Source: Flavobacterium sp. (GTDB lineage Bacteria; Bacteroidota; Bacteroidia; Flavobacteriales; Flavobacteriaceae). From it: a stretch of DNA of 64,000 nt. A model generated the notes under the pieces. It did no database searches. It saw only the letters and a list, made by a program, of their open reading frames with translations, and had not been told where the DNA came from. The stretch is from the NCBI RefSeq assembly GCF_017744675.1, contig NZ_JAGIAV010000004.1:172567-236566 (forward strand), written 5' to 3'. A program made the position numbers and the translations under genes. Shown piece by piece: positions 17,381 to 27,600 of this stretch; the first letter of the stretch is position 1; every line of letters begins with the position of its first letter.

Positions 17381-17419
17381 GCTTTGTCCCTTTGTCTCTT
17401 TGTAACTTTGCTACTTTAT
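17381..17419. repeat. ACTTTGT-family word repeat
   Basis: GCTTTGTCCCTTTGTCTCTT is followed by TGTAACTTTGCTACTT, four or five copies of a word of about 9 nt (CTTTGTNNC). A two-armed version is at 45771-45834. It fills the gap before the LysR gene. Confidence 0.6.
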
Positions 17420-17425
17420 ATCTTA

Positions 17426-19453
17426 TTACAATAAACCGTTATACTTTCTCACAAACCATTCAGCCGTAAGCAAAGCAGCAATCAAAATCAACAACCAAAT
17501 CCAATCAATAATTGGAGTTTTACTTGAAATGTTTTTTTCAATTGATTTGTATTCTTTGTTTTCTAAAAGTGTATTAATCAATTGATCGGTTTGATTTTCG
17601 AAGAAAGCTTTTCCTCCTGTTTGTTGTGCCAATTGCTGTAATTTGACAACATCTGGATTTACGAACTGTTTTTCGATATCAAAATCTAGAATCTCAAAAT
17701 GACTTGCGTAAGAAGTGTTTGAGTTTAATTCTTTTACTGTAAAGTTATATTTTCCTGCTGGAAGTCCTTCTAGATTAGCCGAGAAAGAATTGCTTCCTTT
17801 CAGCAAATCGTAATTTTTAGTTTGTTTTGTCGCTACATTTACAACTGTAATTGTTAGCCTAGCTTTTTCGTCAAACTCGTAATTTTTATTGAAATATTGC
17901 GCATTGATAATGATTTCTTCGCCAGAATTGTAAAAACTTTCATGAGTAACCACCAAAGATTTCTTTGAAGTAGTCGATGCTAAATATTGAATGATTTTAT
18001 CGATAAAAACATCATACTTTTCAAAAGATTGATTGTCAACATGGCTTTGCAAACGCCATTTCCAGCTGTTTTCTCCTAAAAGAAAAGCAGTTCTTTTTCC
18101 TTGATTTTCGGCGAAAGCCAATAAAGGCGCATTGGTAGAAACGTTTCTAATTTTTGAAGAAAGCAAAACAGACACATTTCCGTTAGTGCTAATATTTCCA
18201 AACGGATTTTGTAAAGGCGGGAAATTTTCAAAACCAATATTATCAATAGCAAACAAATTAAAAGCCGATTGGAATTCGCAAAGAAAATCCTCACGCTGAT
18301 TGCTCATTTTAAATATCAAGTTGTTTTGCTGCTGATTTAAAAAATTGAAATCGGTATTATTTCCTGTTATAATAAAGGTATTGGTTCCTTTTAATTTATT
18401 GTTATCAAAAATAGGCTTAAAAGCTGTGGTTGGCTGATACAAAACTAGAACAGAAACATCATCTAAATCGTTAATTTGATTTGGTTTAACTAATATTACT
18501 TTACGTTGCGCATTAACTTCAATGGAACGTTTTAAAGCTGCAATATCTGGATGATTGATTGCCGAAACAATCGCAATTGTCGATTTTTGATCGATTATTT
18601 CTACTGCAAAATTTTTGATGTTATTATAACTGTTTTTCTCTTTTGCAGAAGATTGAATGCTTGCTTTATAAATCTGCAATCCTACTTTATCTGCCGGAAG
18701 GAGTAAATTTAAAGAAGCCGTTTTCTTTGATGGCGAGAAAGAAAGTTTTTCTTTTGCTACAACGGTATTTCCTTGTGCGATGGTAAATTCTGCATTAGCT
18801 GTTTTGTCTCCTGCGTATTGCAGAAAAACTTCAACTGGAAATTTATTTTTATGAAAAGCGTATTTGTTTACGTTGAGCTGATTGATTTTTAAATCAAAAA
18901 AAGTGGTTGTATCTCCCACAACCAAAGGATAAACTTTATTAACAGGATCAAAACGATACACATAGTCGTTTCCTGTAGTTTGATTTCCGTCAGTAATAAT
19001 TACTGTTGGGAAAATCAGATTTTTGTTGATGCTTTTTAAATTTTTAGCAACTTCGTCCAAATTGGTTTGATTCCCTTTGAAATCAAATTTATCTGAAATT
19101 TTAAAATCATTGTCAAACTGATAGGTTTGAATATCAAATTTTTCTTTTAAAGCAGGATTTGAAACCAGTTTTTGATATAATTCAACCGCTGTTTTATCTG
19201 ATTTTAAAGCTACAATAGAACTCGAATTGTCGACTACAACCGCCAAAGGCGTTTTGGTAATTTCGAGAGAGTTTTTAGAAATAATAGGATTTATCAATAA
19301 AACCAATAATCCGAAAATGGCTAAAAAACGTAAAAAAGCCAAAAGTATAATCACATTGGATTTACTTTTGGCTTTAAAAAAATATTGAAAATACGACAAC
19401 CCACCAGCAATTACTAAAGAAAGCAATAATAAAAGAATCGTGTTTGTAGTCAT
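17426..19453 (-). CDS. Membrane protein with VWA-like domain, function unknown
   Basis: A 675-residue protein with two N-terminal membrane helices (about 5-24, 35-58), a periplasmic body and a C-terminal membrane helix (DWIWLLILIAALLTAEWFV). After the second helix comes a von Willebrand A-like segment with the metal-site start AVVVDNSSSIVALKSD and a following VIITDGNQTTGNDY. The layout is like the BatA/BatB and YfbK-type VWA proteins found as single genes in Bacteroidota, but the DxSxS metal site here reads DNSSS. The middle part is Ig-like and beta-rich. It is a single gene flanked by repeats, and no function can be assigned. Confidence 0.85.
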   Translation of the reverse strand: MTTNTILLLLLSLVIAGGLSYFQYFFKAKSKSNVIILLAFLRFLAIFGLLVLLINPIISKNSLEITKTPLAVVVDNSSSIVALKSDKTAVELYQKLVSNPALKEKFDIQTYQFDNDFKISDKFDFKGNQTNLDEVAKNLKSINKNLIFPTVIITDGNQTTGNDYVYRFDPVNKVYPLVVGDTTTFFDLKINQLNVNKYAFHKNKFPVEVFLQYAGDKTANAEFTIAQGNTVVAKEKLSFSPSKKTASLNLLLPADKVGLQIYKASIQSSAKEKNSYNNIKNFAVEIIDQKSTIAIVSAINHPDIAALKRSIEVNAQRKVILVKPNQINDLDDVSVLVLYQPTTAFKPIFDNNKLKGTNTFIITGNNTDFNFLNQQQNNLIFKMSNQREDFLCEFQSAFNLFAIDNIGFENFPPLQNPFGNISTNGNVSVLLSSKIRNVSTNAPLLAFAENQGKRTAFLLGENSWKWRLQSHVDNQSFEKYDVFIDKIIQYLASTTSKKSLVVTHESFYNSGEEIIINAQYFNKNYEFDEKARLTITVVNVATKQTKNYDLLKGSNSFSANLEGLPAGKYNFTVKELNSNTSYASHFEILDFDIEKQFVNPDVVKLQQLAQQTGGKAFFENQTDQLINTLLENKEYKSIEKNISSKTPIIDWIWLLILIAALLTAEWFVRKYNGLL

Positions 19454-19461
19454 ATTTATTT

Positions 19462-19550
19462 AGTGTTCAGTAATCAGTATTGAGTGATCAGATTTTATTT
19501 AGTGTCAGAGTCAGATAAGAACTGAATACTAAAATCTGAACACTGAAAAC
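19462..19550. repeat. TCAGTA-family inverted repeat
   Basis: The arm at 19462-19496 (AGTGTTCAGTAATCAGTATT and onward) faces an arm at 19520-19550 containing ACTGAATACTAAAATCTGAA and CACTGAAAAC. It fills the gap between fabG and the VWA-like gene. Confidence 0.75.
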
Positions 19551-19552
19551 TT

Positions 19553-20299
19553 TTAAGTAAGCATTCCTCCGCAAACGTTAAGAACTTGTCCTGTAATGTA
19601 ACCGCTCATATCTGAAGCAAGGAACAGACAAGCGTTTGCTACATCTTCTGGAGTTCCTCCGCGTTTCAACGGAATACCTTCTCTCCATCCTTTTACTACA
19701 TCTTCGCTTAATTTTGCAGTCATTTCAGTTTCGATAAATCCTGGAGCGATGGCGTTGCAACGAATGTTACGAGAACCTAACTCAAGAGCTACCGATTTTG
19801 TAAATCCGATTGCACCAGCTTTAGAAGCTGCATAATTGGTTTGACCTGCGTTTCCAGAAACTCCAACAACAGAACTAATATTGATGATAGATCCTGCTCT
19901 TTGTTTCAAGAAAGTTTTCTGAATCGCTTTTGTCATATTAAAAACCGATTTCAAGTTTACATCAATTACTTGGTCAAAATCTGCTTCAGACATACGCATT
20001 AGCAAATTGTCTTTTGTAATTCCGGCATTGTTGATTAAGATGTCAACAGTTCCAAAATCTGCTAAAACAGCGTCAACAAAAGTCTGAGCTTCGTTAAAAT
20101 CTGCTGCATTAGATTGGTATCCTTTAGCTTTTACTCCTAAACTATTTAATTCTGCTTCCAAAGCTTCCGCAGATGCTGCAGATGAGCTGTATGTAAAAGC
20201 AACGTTTGCTCCATGTTTAGCAAAAACTTCAGCAATTCCTTTTCCAATTCCACGGCTTGCACCAGTAATAATTGCAACTTTTCCTTCTAGTAATTTCAT
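19553..20299 (-). CDS. fabG: 3-oxoacyl-[ACP] reductase
   Basis: NADPH-dependent reduction of beta-ketoacyl-ACP in fatty acid elongation. The 248-residue short-chain dehydrogenase has the cofactor loop TGASRGIGKG, NNAG, catalytic Ser in NISSVVGVSGNAGQ, the YAASK Tyr/Lys pair, and the C-terminal GYITGQVLNVCGGM typical of FabG. The start at 20299 (MKLLEGKVAIITG) is certain: the longer frame to 20443 overlaps a terminator hairpin and a promoter-like TATATTTG (20338-20331 on the minus strand). Confidence 0.95.
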   Translation of the reverse strand: MKLLEGKVAIITGASRGIGKGIAEVFAKHGANVAFTYSSSAASAEALEAELNSLGVKAKGYQSNAADFNEAQTFVDAVLADFGTVDILINNAGITKDNLLMRMSEADFDQVIDVNLKSVFNMTKAIQKTFLKQRAGSIINISSVVGVSGNAGQTNYAASKAGAIGFTKSVALELGSRNIRCNAIAPGFIETEMTAKLSEDVVKGWREGIPLKRGGTPEDVANACLFLASDMSGYITGQVLNVCGGMLT

Positions 20300-20330
20300 A
20301 TTAAGGTATTCGTTTTTATTTTTTGAATTA

Positions 20331-20338
20331 CAAATATA
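20331..20338 (-). promoter_or_regulatory. -7 element upstream of fabG
   Basis: TATATTTG on the minus strand matches TAnnTTTG, 32 nt before the fabG start codon. No clear -33 box was found. Confidence 0.5.
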
Positions 20339-20408
20339 GATTATTTGAGCGTTTAATAAAATTTGTAATCCAAAAATTGCCTTAAGAATTTTAGATACTG
20401 CTAAAACA

Positions 20409-20438
20409 AAAAACAGCTCATAAGAAATGAGCTGTTTT
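20409..20438 (-). terminator. Terminator of the small membrane protein gene
   Basis: AAAACAGCTCAT, loop AAGA, ATGAGCTGTTTT forms a near-perfect stem about 30 nt after the stop of the gene at 20469, ahead of fabG. Confidence 0.8.
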
Positions 20439-20468
20439 CCCAAAATAAAAAAATAAAACTAAAAAATT

Positions 20469-20744
20469 TTAAATGTGATTTTGCTTCGTTATAAAAAATA
20501 TAATGATCATAATCATCGCCATAATTAACATTCTACTAATGGAGTGCTTAAATTCCTCCGTTCCTTGATTTTTATCTTCTTTTCTTTGTTTGATAAGGTT
20601 CCAAATCATAATCGGGAAAATTACCGCTAAAGAAACGTACATATAAGGTCTTAAATATTCGTAATAGTAGCCATTTAAAAGAAGTGAGCCTAGTCCCCAA
20701 AAGAAAACCGCAATAGTTGCTGGTGTCAAAACTTTTTTAATCAT
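20469..20744 (-). CDS. Small two- or three-helix membrane protein, unknown function
   Basis: A 91-residue protein with hydrophobic segments at about 7-27 (TPATIAVFFWGLGSLLLNGY), 34-53 (YMYVSLAVIFPIMIWNLIKQ) and 70-87 (MLIMAMIMIIIFFITKQNH). A charged cytoplasmic-looking loop (KQRKEDKNQGTEEFKH) lies between the last two. I do not recognise a family. It is flanked by terminators on both sides and so is probably its own transcription unit. Confidence 0.75.
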   Translation of the reverse strand: MIKKVLTPATIAVFFWGLGSLLLNGYYYEYLRPYMYVSLAVIFPIMIWNLIKQRKEDKNQGTEEFKHSISRMLIMAMIMIIIFFITKQNHI

Positions 20745-20794
20745 AATATCTATATTTAAAACTATTTACTTTTAGAACAGAAATTGTGGTTGAT

Positions 20795-20825
20795 AAAAAG
20801 CAGCTCGTAAAACGAACTGCCTTTT
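20795..20825 (-). terminator. Terminator of the SusC/SusD operon
   Basis: AAAAAGCAGCTCGT (20795-20808), loop AAA, ACGAACTGCCTTTT (20812-20825) form a 14-bp stem with one G-U on the minus strand, 25 nt after the stop of the DUF4302 gene. Confidence 0.82.
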
Positions 20826-20850
20826 ACTAAATTAATATCAAACTGAAAAT

Positions 20851-22212
20851 TTATAATTGATAAGTAGTCATTCTAAAATTGCTAGCCGCACTAGTGAAAG
20901 TGTAGATAGTATTAGAATATGTAATTCTAAAGTTTTCTTTCTTAACGTACAATCCTTTAGCATTTGTTAATTCATTATCTATTTCTTTCAAGAAATTATA
21001 ATTTGCTGTTGTTGTATTCCAGCCATCATCAACTAAAATTATAGTTTTATTAACTGCATCTTCTTTTGTAGTTAACCAGTGAATAATTTGAGCTTTACCT
21101 CCATTAAATTGATATTGAATATATGTTCCATTTGGCACATTATTAAATACAATCTGAACTCTTGCAATAGATTGATTAGCTGGTAACGTAGTATTTACTT
21201 TATCTACAAGCGTTTTAAAGTAAGATGAATTTGTTGGTGCTGTATATAAATTTGCAGCAATGTAACCAAAAACCATTTGAGGTTTACCTTCAACTAAGCT
21301 TTTATAATCATCAGTTAAAACTAATGGTTTAGAGCTATATCTAATAGTTGCACTTACTCCATTTGCTCCAGTTGCCGTAAAACTTCCATCTGCACTATTA
21401 TATACAAATTCAGTTAGTTTCTGACCTCCTACTTCTACAGCTGGGCTTACTATAATTCCTGTTGGAGTGTAAGCAATTCCCATATTATTTGTTGCAGTAG
21501 ATCCTGGCTCAATAGAATTTGCCGTAGAAAATCTTGACCTAGTTGTAAATGTAAAATCATATTGGTGCACTGTTTTACCGTCGTTCGTTTCAAATAGTCT
21601 AAACAATGGTCTTGTATTTGCTCCAACAACATTAGCAATCATATCAATGTTTTTAGGAAGATCTGTCCAGTCCTGAGCCGTAGCTTTTACAAAACGAATT
21701 TCTTTTGAAGTGCTGTCACCAGCTGTTCTGTTTGCTTTGAAAATAAGTTGGCCGTTTTCTTCTCCATAATATAAGAATTGAAAATCTCCTAAATATCCTT
21801 TACCAAGTAAAGCAGGCGTTGGATTAGATGCCGGACTTGAATCTGATAGTAAATGGATTCTATTTTTGGTTGTAAAAACCAAACTTACTGTACTTCCTAA
21901 CTGAATATCATATTCACTTGTAAATTTTGAAGTCGTTGTAGCATCAAAATCAGATGCCATTTCAACTTTACCATCGGCTGTGAATTTAAATAAATGGGTA
22001 AATCCCCCTAATTGTTTATCATCTGTAAAATAAACTGCTTTCCAACCTTCAGGAGAAGAAAGCAGAGCTTGCTGTAACTCGCTTTTTTGCATATTTAAAC
22101 GCTCTGTAGGAGTTTTGTCAAACTTTTGTTCTACTTCGGTACTTGTACAAGCTGTAAGCTGAACAACAAGTGATGCAACAACTAAATACTTGAATATATT
22201 TTTTATTTTCAT
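20851..22212 (-). CDS. DUF4302-type outer-membrane lipoprotein
   Basis: A 453-residue lipoprotein: signal peptide with lipobox LTAC (Cys22 region, VVQLTACTSTEVEQ), then TERLNMQKSELQQALLSSPE and GWKAVYFTDDKQLGGFTHLF, the opening pattern of DUF4302 proteins of Bacteroidota. The rest is predicted beta-rich with many Thr, Asn and Ser. It is the last gene of a susC-susD-metallopeptidase-DUF4302 series, 34 bp after the peptidase gene. By position it is probably a surface-exposed accessory binding protein. The ligand is unknown. Confidence 0.85.
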   Translation of the reverse strand: MKIKNIFKYLVVASLVVQLTACTSTEVEQKFDKTPTERLNMQKSELQQALLSSPEGWKAVYFTDDKQLGGFTHLFKFTADGKVEMASDFDATTTSKFTSEYDIQLGSTVSLVFTTKNRIHLLSDSSPASNPTPALLGKGYLGDFQFLYYGEENGQLIFKANRTAGDSTSKEIRFVKATAQDWTDLPKNIDMIANVVGANTRPLFRLFETNDGKTVHQYDFTFTTRSRFSTANSIEPGSTATNNMGIAYTPTGIIVSPAVEVGGQKLTEFVYNSADGSFTATGANGVSATIRYSSKPLVLTDDYKSLVEGKPQMVFGYIAANLYTAPTNSSYFKTLVDKVNTTLPANQSIARVQIVFNNVPNGTYIQYQFNGGKAQIIHWLTTKEDAVNKTIILVDDGWNTTTANYNFLKEIDNELTNAKGLYVKKENFRITYSNTIYTFTSAASNFRMTTYQL

Positions 22213-22246
22213 AATATCTTTTTTAAAGTTTTATAATTGTTGAATA

Positions 22247-23107
22247 TTAATTATTAATTACATAAGTAGTATTCTTTTCAGCTTCGTCTCTTAAAGCATA
22301 AAAGTCAATATTGAAAGTGTCTTTAAAGTACTGCACCACAATTGCTTCTTTTTTCTGAATATCTGCTCTTGCTTTTGCACTAGAAATTCCAGCCAAAATT
22401 GCCGCATATTCCGCTTTAGTGCTGATCAAGATAATTGAAGCTGTTTCTGCAAAATCTTCGACAATGTTTGATCTTGCGTAACTAGATATAAAACCTAATT
22501 CTCGTGAAGCTGTAGTTGTTTCAAGATGCCAAGTTGCTGTATATCCAGAAGGTGTAATTTTTCCCCAAGCTTGCTCATCAAATGGTTTTGTTTGGTTTAA
22601 AATATGAACATACTCATGTTGGATTGTGTGGATAAATTCTGCTACTACAGCTCGGTTTGTTTTAACCAGGTTGTCTACTTCAAAAAGCGTGATTCTTTGT
22701 CCTCCTTCAGCTATACCAAGTGTTCTTGTACCGTTTGAGTTTGAATTTACACCTCCTACTAAAACAATTTCTCTAGGAGCAATTTTCTTAACGAAATCTG
22801 GTCCAGCAATAGTTGCGTAACTCTGAAGCCAAATCTGTTTTACAATTTCTAATGCTGGTTGTACTTTAGCTACAGTTGGAGGAAACAAAAACCTTGTATT
22901 ATCAACTGTATTTTGATTCCATTTGTATTGCGCATTAATATTATAAGGAACAAGATAATTAGCATCAATCCATTTATCTAAATCTGTTCTTGTAGGTTGG
23001 TTGTAATCTAATTGACTTTCTGTAGGCTGATCTTCATGCGCACAAGCAGCTAAAGCCAAAACGCTAACAAAAACCGCTATTTTTTTATATTTATTTAATA
23101 ATTTCAT
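22247..23107 (-). CDS. Putative zinc-binding metallopeptidase lipoprotein
   Basis: A 286-residue lipoprotein with lipobox LAAC (ALAACAHEDQ). It has the zinc-peptidase motif HEYVH in HTIQHEYVHILNQ (about 163-175) and a downstream DFAETASIILIS, whose Glu could be the third ligand. This is the pattern of the putative zinc-binding metallopeptidase family (Peptidase_Mx-type) found beside SusC/SusD genes. It lies 19 bp after the susD-like gene and 34 bp before the DUF4302 gene. It may trim a captured peptide or protein at the cell surface; activity is inferred from the motif only. Confidence 0.87.
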   Translation of the reverse strand: MKLLNKYKKIAVFVSVLALAACAHEDQPTESQLDYNQPTRTDLDKWIDANYLVPYNINAQYKWNQNTVDNTRFLFPPTVAKVQPALEIVKQIWLQSYATIAGPDFVKKIAPREIVLVGGVNSNSNGTRTLGIAEGGQRITLFEVDNLVKTNRAVVAEFIHTIQHEYVHILNQTKPFDEQAWGKITPSGYTATWHLETTTASRELGFISSYARSNIVEDFAETASIILISTKAEYAAILAGISSAKARADIQKKEAIVVQYFKDTFNIDFYALRDEAEKNTTYVINN

Positions 23108-23126
23108 AATACTTTTTGGTTTAGTT

Positions 23127-24605
23127 TTATCTAGGATTTTTCTCTACTCCGTTACTTGATGCGCTAAGAGGGATTTGAATTGCTCTGCGTTTGTCATCTT
23201 TCTCTAAGACATTTGTTGGTTTATTAAATGTTTCATGTTTTACCACAATGTTGAAACGTTTAACATCAAAGTATCTAATTCCTTCATGAATAAAATCTCT
23301 TCTTCTTGCTTCTGCAATAGCTTTTATGTAAGAAGTCTGCAATGGAGTAATCTCATAAAATGGCGTGTACTCATCTGCTACAACTGGATATTTAGCTACA
23401 ACTTTTGCTTCTGTTAAAAAATCAGTTGTCGGATTGTATCCAGAGGTTCTTGTTCCTAGAAAATACCCCAATTCGGTATTTGCTTCAGCAATTCTATTTT
23501 TCATTACAAGAGCTTCAATTCTGTTTAAGTAGAATTCATCATAAGATAAAGCAACCGTTCCCAAATATGGCTCTCCAATGTTTGCTGTCAAATTGGTGTA
23601 TTTAAAATATTCTTTAAATTTTGGTGAGAAAACCGTCATACTACTATTGTATGAATAGGTTTTGTAAAGCCAAGATTTTCCATAAATATTGGTTGTCGCC
23701 CCCATGATATCTGGACTTTGAACTCCTGTCAAATAGAACCTATTACGGCTTGAAGCTCTTGTATAGATTGAATAAGAAGAGATTACCAGTAAGTTGGCAG
23801 GTTCTCCAGCTTTTGCATATTCAATAAATTGAACGTTTGGATCTAAGGCTGTAAATGTTAGGTAATTTCTCAATTTCCCAACTGGTTTAGATCCTAATCC
23901 TTCAGAAACCTGAAGAACTTTATCCCAATCTCCTTTTATTAAGTAGAAGCGACTTGCAAATGCATTTGCTGCCTCTTTTGTAAAATGAAATTTAGGCTCA
24001 GAATAGTTATTACCAACTAATTTCAGTCCCTCTTCTAGATCTTTTTGTATAAAATCAAAAACTTCTTTAACTGTATTTCTAGTATACTTTTTAATTAACA
24101 CTTCTTCTGGTTCAGTAACATAAGGAATTCCTAAATCTTTATCAGCTGTAGCTGGATTATATCTCTGAGACCAAAAAGAAACAAGCATAAAGTGTGAATA
24201 AGCTCTAGCTAATAATGCTTCTCCTTTCTGAGAGTTTAAGTTAGAAGTATTTCCTAATTCATTAATCGCTTGCAATGCTTTATTTGCATGAGCAATAGCG
24301 CGGTAACATGCATCCCAATAATTTGCTTGAGTATCAACATTTGTCTCATTGTTCATTTCCCAATTATAATTTTGCTCGTTTTTAGGAAGAGTTTCTGCCA
24401 ACTGTCCGTCGCCTACGTTATCAGTCATTGTCTCAGCAAAATCCATATACGTTCCACCAATTGGATATGCATTAACCAATAATTCAGAAATTTTCTCAGG
24501 GGTATCTATCTGTGTTCTATTATCTGGTGTTTCCGAAAGGAACTCATCACAGCTACTTAATGAAGCCAGTAATAATATTGAAAGTACTATTTTTATATTT
24601 TTCAT
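23127..24605 (-). CDS. SusD/RagB-family outer-membrane lipoprotein
   Basis: A 492-residue surface lipoprotein that works as the lid and binding partner of the SusC-like channel. Lipobox LSSC (ILLLASLSSCDEFLSETPDN) is followed by the family N-terminal region, the TPR-like helices (QKGEALLARAYSHFMLVSFW, typical of SusD) and the C-terminal IAEARRRDFIHEGIRYFDVKRF motif. Length is normal. It follows the susC-like gene by 11 bp, confirming the pair. Confidence 0.95.
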   Translation of the reverse strand: MKNIKIVLSILLLASLSSCDEFLSETPDNRTQIDTPEKISELLVNAYPIGGTYMDFAETMTDNVGDGQLAETLPKNEQNYNWEMNNETNVDTQANYWDACYRAIAHANKALQAINELGNTSNLNSQKGEALLARAYSHFMLVSFWSQRYNPATADKDLGIPYVTEPEEVLIKKYTRNTVKEVFDFIQKDLEEGLKLVGNNYSEPKFHFTKEAANAFASRFYLIKGDWDKVLQVSEGLGSKPVGKLRNYLTFTALDPNVQFIEYAKAGEPANLLVISSYSIYTRASSRNRFYLTGVQSPDIMGATTNIYGKSWLYKTYSYNSSMTVFSPKFKEYFKYTNLTANIGEPYLGTVALSYDEFYLNRIEALVMKNRIAEANTELGYFLGTRTSGYNPTTDFLTEAKVVAKYPVVADEYTPFYEITPLQTSYIKAIAEARRRDFIHEGIRYFDVKRFNIVVKHETFNKPTNVLEKDDKRRAIQIPLSASSNGVEKNPR

Positions 24606-24616
24606 AATTAGGTTAA

Positions 24617-27600
24617 TTATAATGAAACATTTAAGGTGAATGTATACTGAGAAGTGATAGGAAACGCAACTCCTCCTGTATTACGGAACTCAGGATCCTG
24701 ACCATTTAATTTCTTGTCAGAATAAATCAACCAAGGATTGACAGCAGAACCTTTCAAAGTAAAAGTGCTAACACCTATTTTTCTCTTAAAATCTTTTGGA
24801 AATTCCCAACTTAAAGAAATATTTTTCAGTCTCACAAAATCACCATCAGCGATTCTCACGTCCGAATAATTGTATGTGTTATAAGCTCTTTGAAGCATAT
24901 TTTGTCCACCATAATCTGTTATTAATCTCTTATCTGCAATTACAGGTACATTTGTGTAGTTTTCGTCCCCCGGATTAATCCAACGATTTGTAAAATCTTT
25001 TGTAAACACCGTTAAATCATCATATTGGCTATCGTAAACTGGGTTCAAACGTACTTTATTTCCTCCTGAACCAACAATGAAAACATATAATGACCAGTTT
25101 TTATAAGTAAATGTATTTGCTAAACCAATCGATTTGTTTGGTTCGATAGATCCTTCATATTTCAGATAGTCTGTTACATTATCATTATCTTGAAAATTAG
25201 CTCCTGTAATTTTATCGGTTTCACCTGGAGCCATAACGAATGTTGGCAATCCTTGATGATTTAAACCTGTAAATTGATACGAATAGATCGAGTTTCTTGG
25301 ATGTCCAATTGCATTTCCTCCATTACCATCAACTAAATCAAATACTGTTGGTTTATTTTCCAATTTTGTAATTTCTTGTTTGAAAACTGAGAAATTAAGT
25401 GTTGTAGACCATTTAAAATCACGGCCTGTAAAATTTTGGGTTGTTATACCAAGTTCAACACCTTTCGTTTCCATATTTGCATTATTACCTTGTTTAATTT
25501 TTTGTCCGCCAATACCAGAGGTAACCACAAAATCAACTAAATCAAATGCTTTACGACGATAAACATCAGTTACTAATTGGACTCTGTTATTGAACATACC
25601 TAAATCAAGTCCAATATTTGTTTCAAATTGTTTTTCCCAAGTCAAATCGCTATTCTGCAACTGATCAATTTGAATTCCGGTTTCTCTGTCGTCAAGATTT
25701 AAGCGATCTGAAATATAACTTTTATAAATTGCCAAAGAGTTTGTAGCAGGACCAGCTGTAGCTGTTAAACCATAAGAAGCTCGCAATGCTAAATTATTAA
25801 TAGATTTAGCATTTTTCATAAAGTTTTCTTCAGTTACATTCCATTTACCACTAAAAGTGTAAGTCGGAAGCCAGCTACTAGAAGAGCTACTATCTCCTTG
25901 TCTATTAGAACCATCGTAACGGCCTGTAACCGAACCAGTATAACGACGGTTATAAGTATATCCTACTTTCCCAAAGAAACCTACAGTTCGCTCTCTTTCT
26001 GTATTAAATCCATAATAAGAATTTCCTTCATTAATGATTTTCTCAATTAATCTAGGATCGGTAAAAGCTGTAAGTCCTCTATCATATTGAAGACCTGCTG
26101 CCGTAAAATTATCACTATTTCTATCTACAGAACGCAATTCTGTACCAAAGAAACCTTCCAATTCGTGTTTTTCTGCAAAAATATTTCTATACGTAACACT
26201 ATTTCTAAGGTTATAAGAAGTCATATCGTTTGTAAATTTTCGTAAGAACCCACCATTTGGCAATACAGAAACAGCTGGAGCTGTTAAGTCATTTGGATCT
26301 TTATATAAAAAGATATTTTGATCTCTCACAATAGTAGTTTCCATTGCATTGTAAGCACCAACAACATTAGATCCTTCTAAAATTTTATGCTCTCTACTTG
26401 TGTTCGCATAACGGGCAGATCCTGTTAAGTTATAAGTAAAATGCGGAGAAATTTTATATTCTAGATCCAATTGGAAACGAATATCTTTTACATCGATATC
26501 TAAATAGTTAGTTTTTAATTCATTGATAATATTCATTGGTGCCCAGTTATTTCTGTAGTACTCTAAGTTTCCATTTTCGTCGTACGGTCTTAAAGTTCTG
26601 CTCGTATTTAATACGTAACTAAAAGGGTTAATATCAAAATCTCTTGTAACTTTACCAAAAACTTGGTCTTTCTGGCTTTCGTAAGTACCAGGAGCACCTT
26701 GCTGTCTAATAGAAGCTAAAGTTGACAAAGTTAAGTTCAACCTATCATTGATATAAAAAGTCCCTTTAATGTTAGAAGACAATTGTTTTACATTATCAGC
26801 AATAGTCCATCCTGGATCTGTATAATATCCCAAAGAAGCATAAAATGTATTGTTTTTTCCTCCACCAGAGAAACTTAAAGAATGATTTTGAGTAATAGCA
26901 GGTCTAAACAATACTTTAAACCAATCTGTATTTGCTAGTTCATATTTTCTTAAAAAATTATTACGACTAACAGGGTCATTATTTACTAAATAGCCACCTG
27001 TTTCTGGCACGTAAGTATTGATAGCTCTTCCAAGAATATTATAAACACCACCATATCTTCCTTGAACGGTAGATGGCAAATCTAAAAATCCTTTAGATTC
27101 CATTTCTTTAAAAATACTCATAGATTCTTGAGAATTTAGAATGTCATATTGTGTATAACTAGGCACTGTTCTTACTGTCTGCTCTAAGCCATAGCTAACT
27201 TTTAGCGGAGAATCTCTACGTCCTTGTTTTGTTGTAACAACAACAACACCGTTTAATGATCTTGAACCATAAATAGAAGTAGCAGAAGCATCTTTAAGAA
27301 TCTCAACGCTTTGAATGTCGTTTGCATTTAAACCTGCAACAGAAGAACTCAATAAAGTTTCTGAATTTCCAGATGCTAAATCAGCAAATGTAATATTGAT
27401 AATATCTTCCTGAACAACTCCATCGATAACCCATAAAGGTTTTGTATCTCCAAAGATTGAAGAAGATCCACGAACTGTAATCTTAGGAGCTGTACCAAAC
27501 GTACCTGTAACGTTTTGTACCGTAACCCCAGCAGCTTTTCCTTCAATCATTCTGCTCACATCCACAACCCCATCTACTTTTAACTCAGCTCCAGAAATTT

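Noticed and set aside
17426..19453. Complete BatA-BatE operon
   Set aside because: Only one VWA-like membrane gene is present and the neighbouring genes are unrelated.
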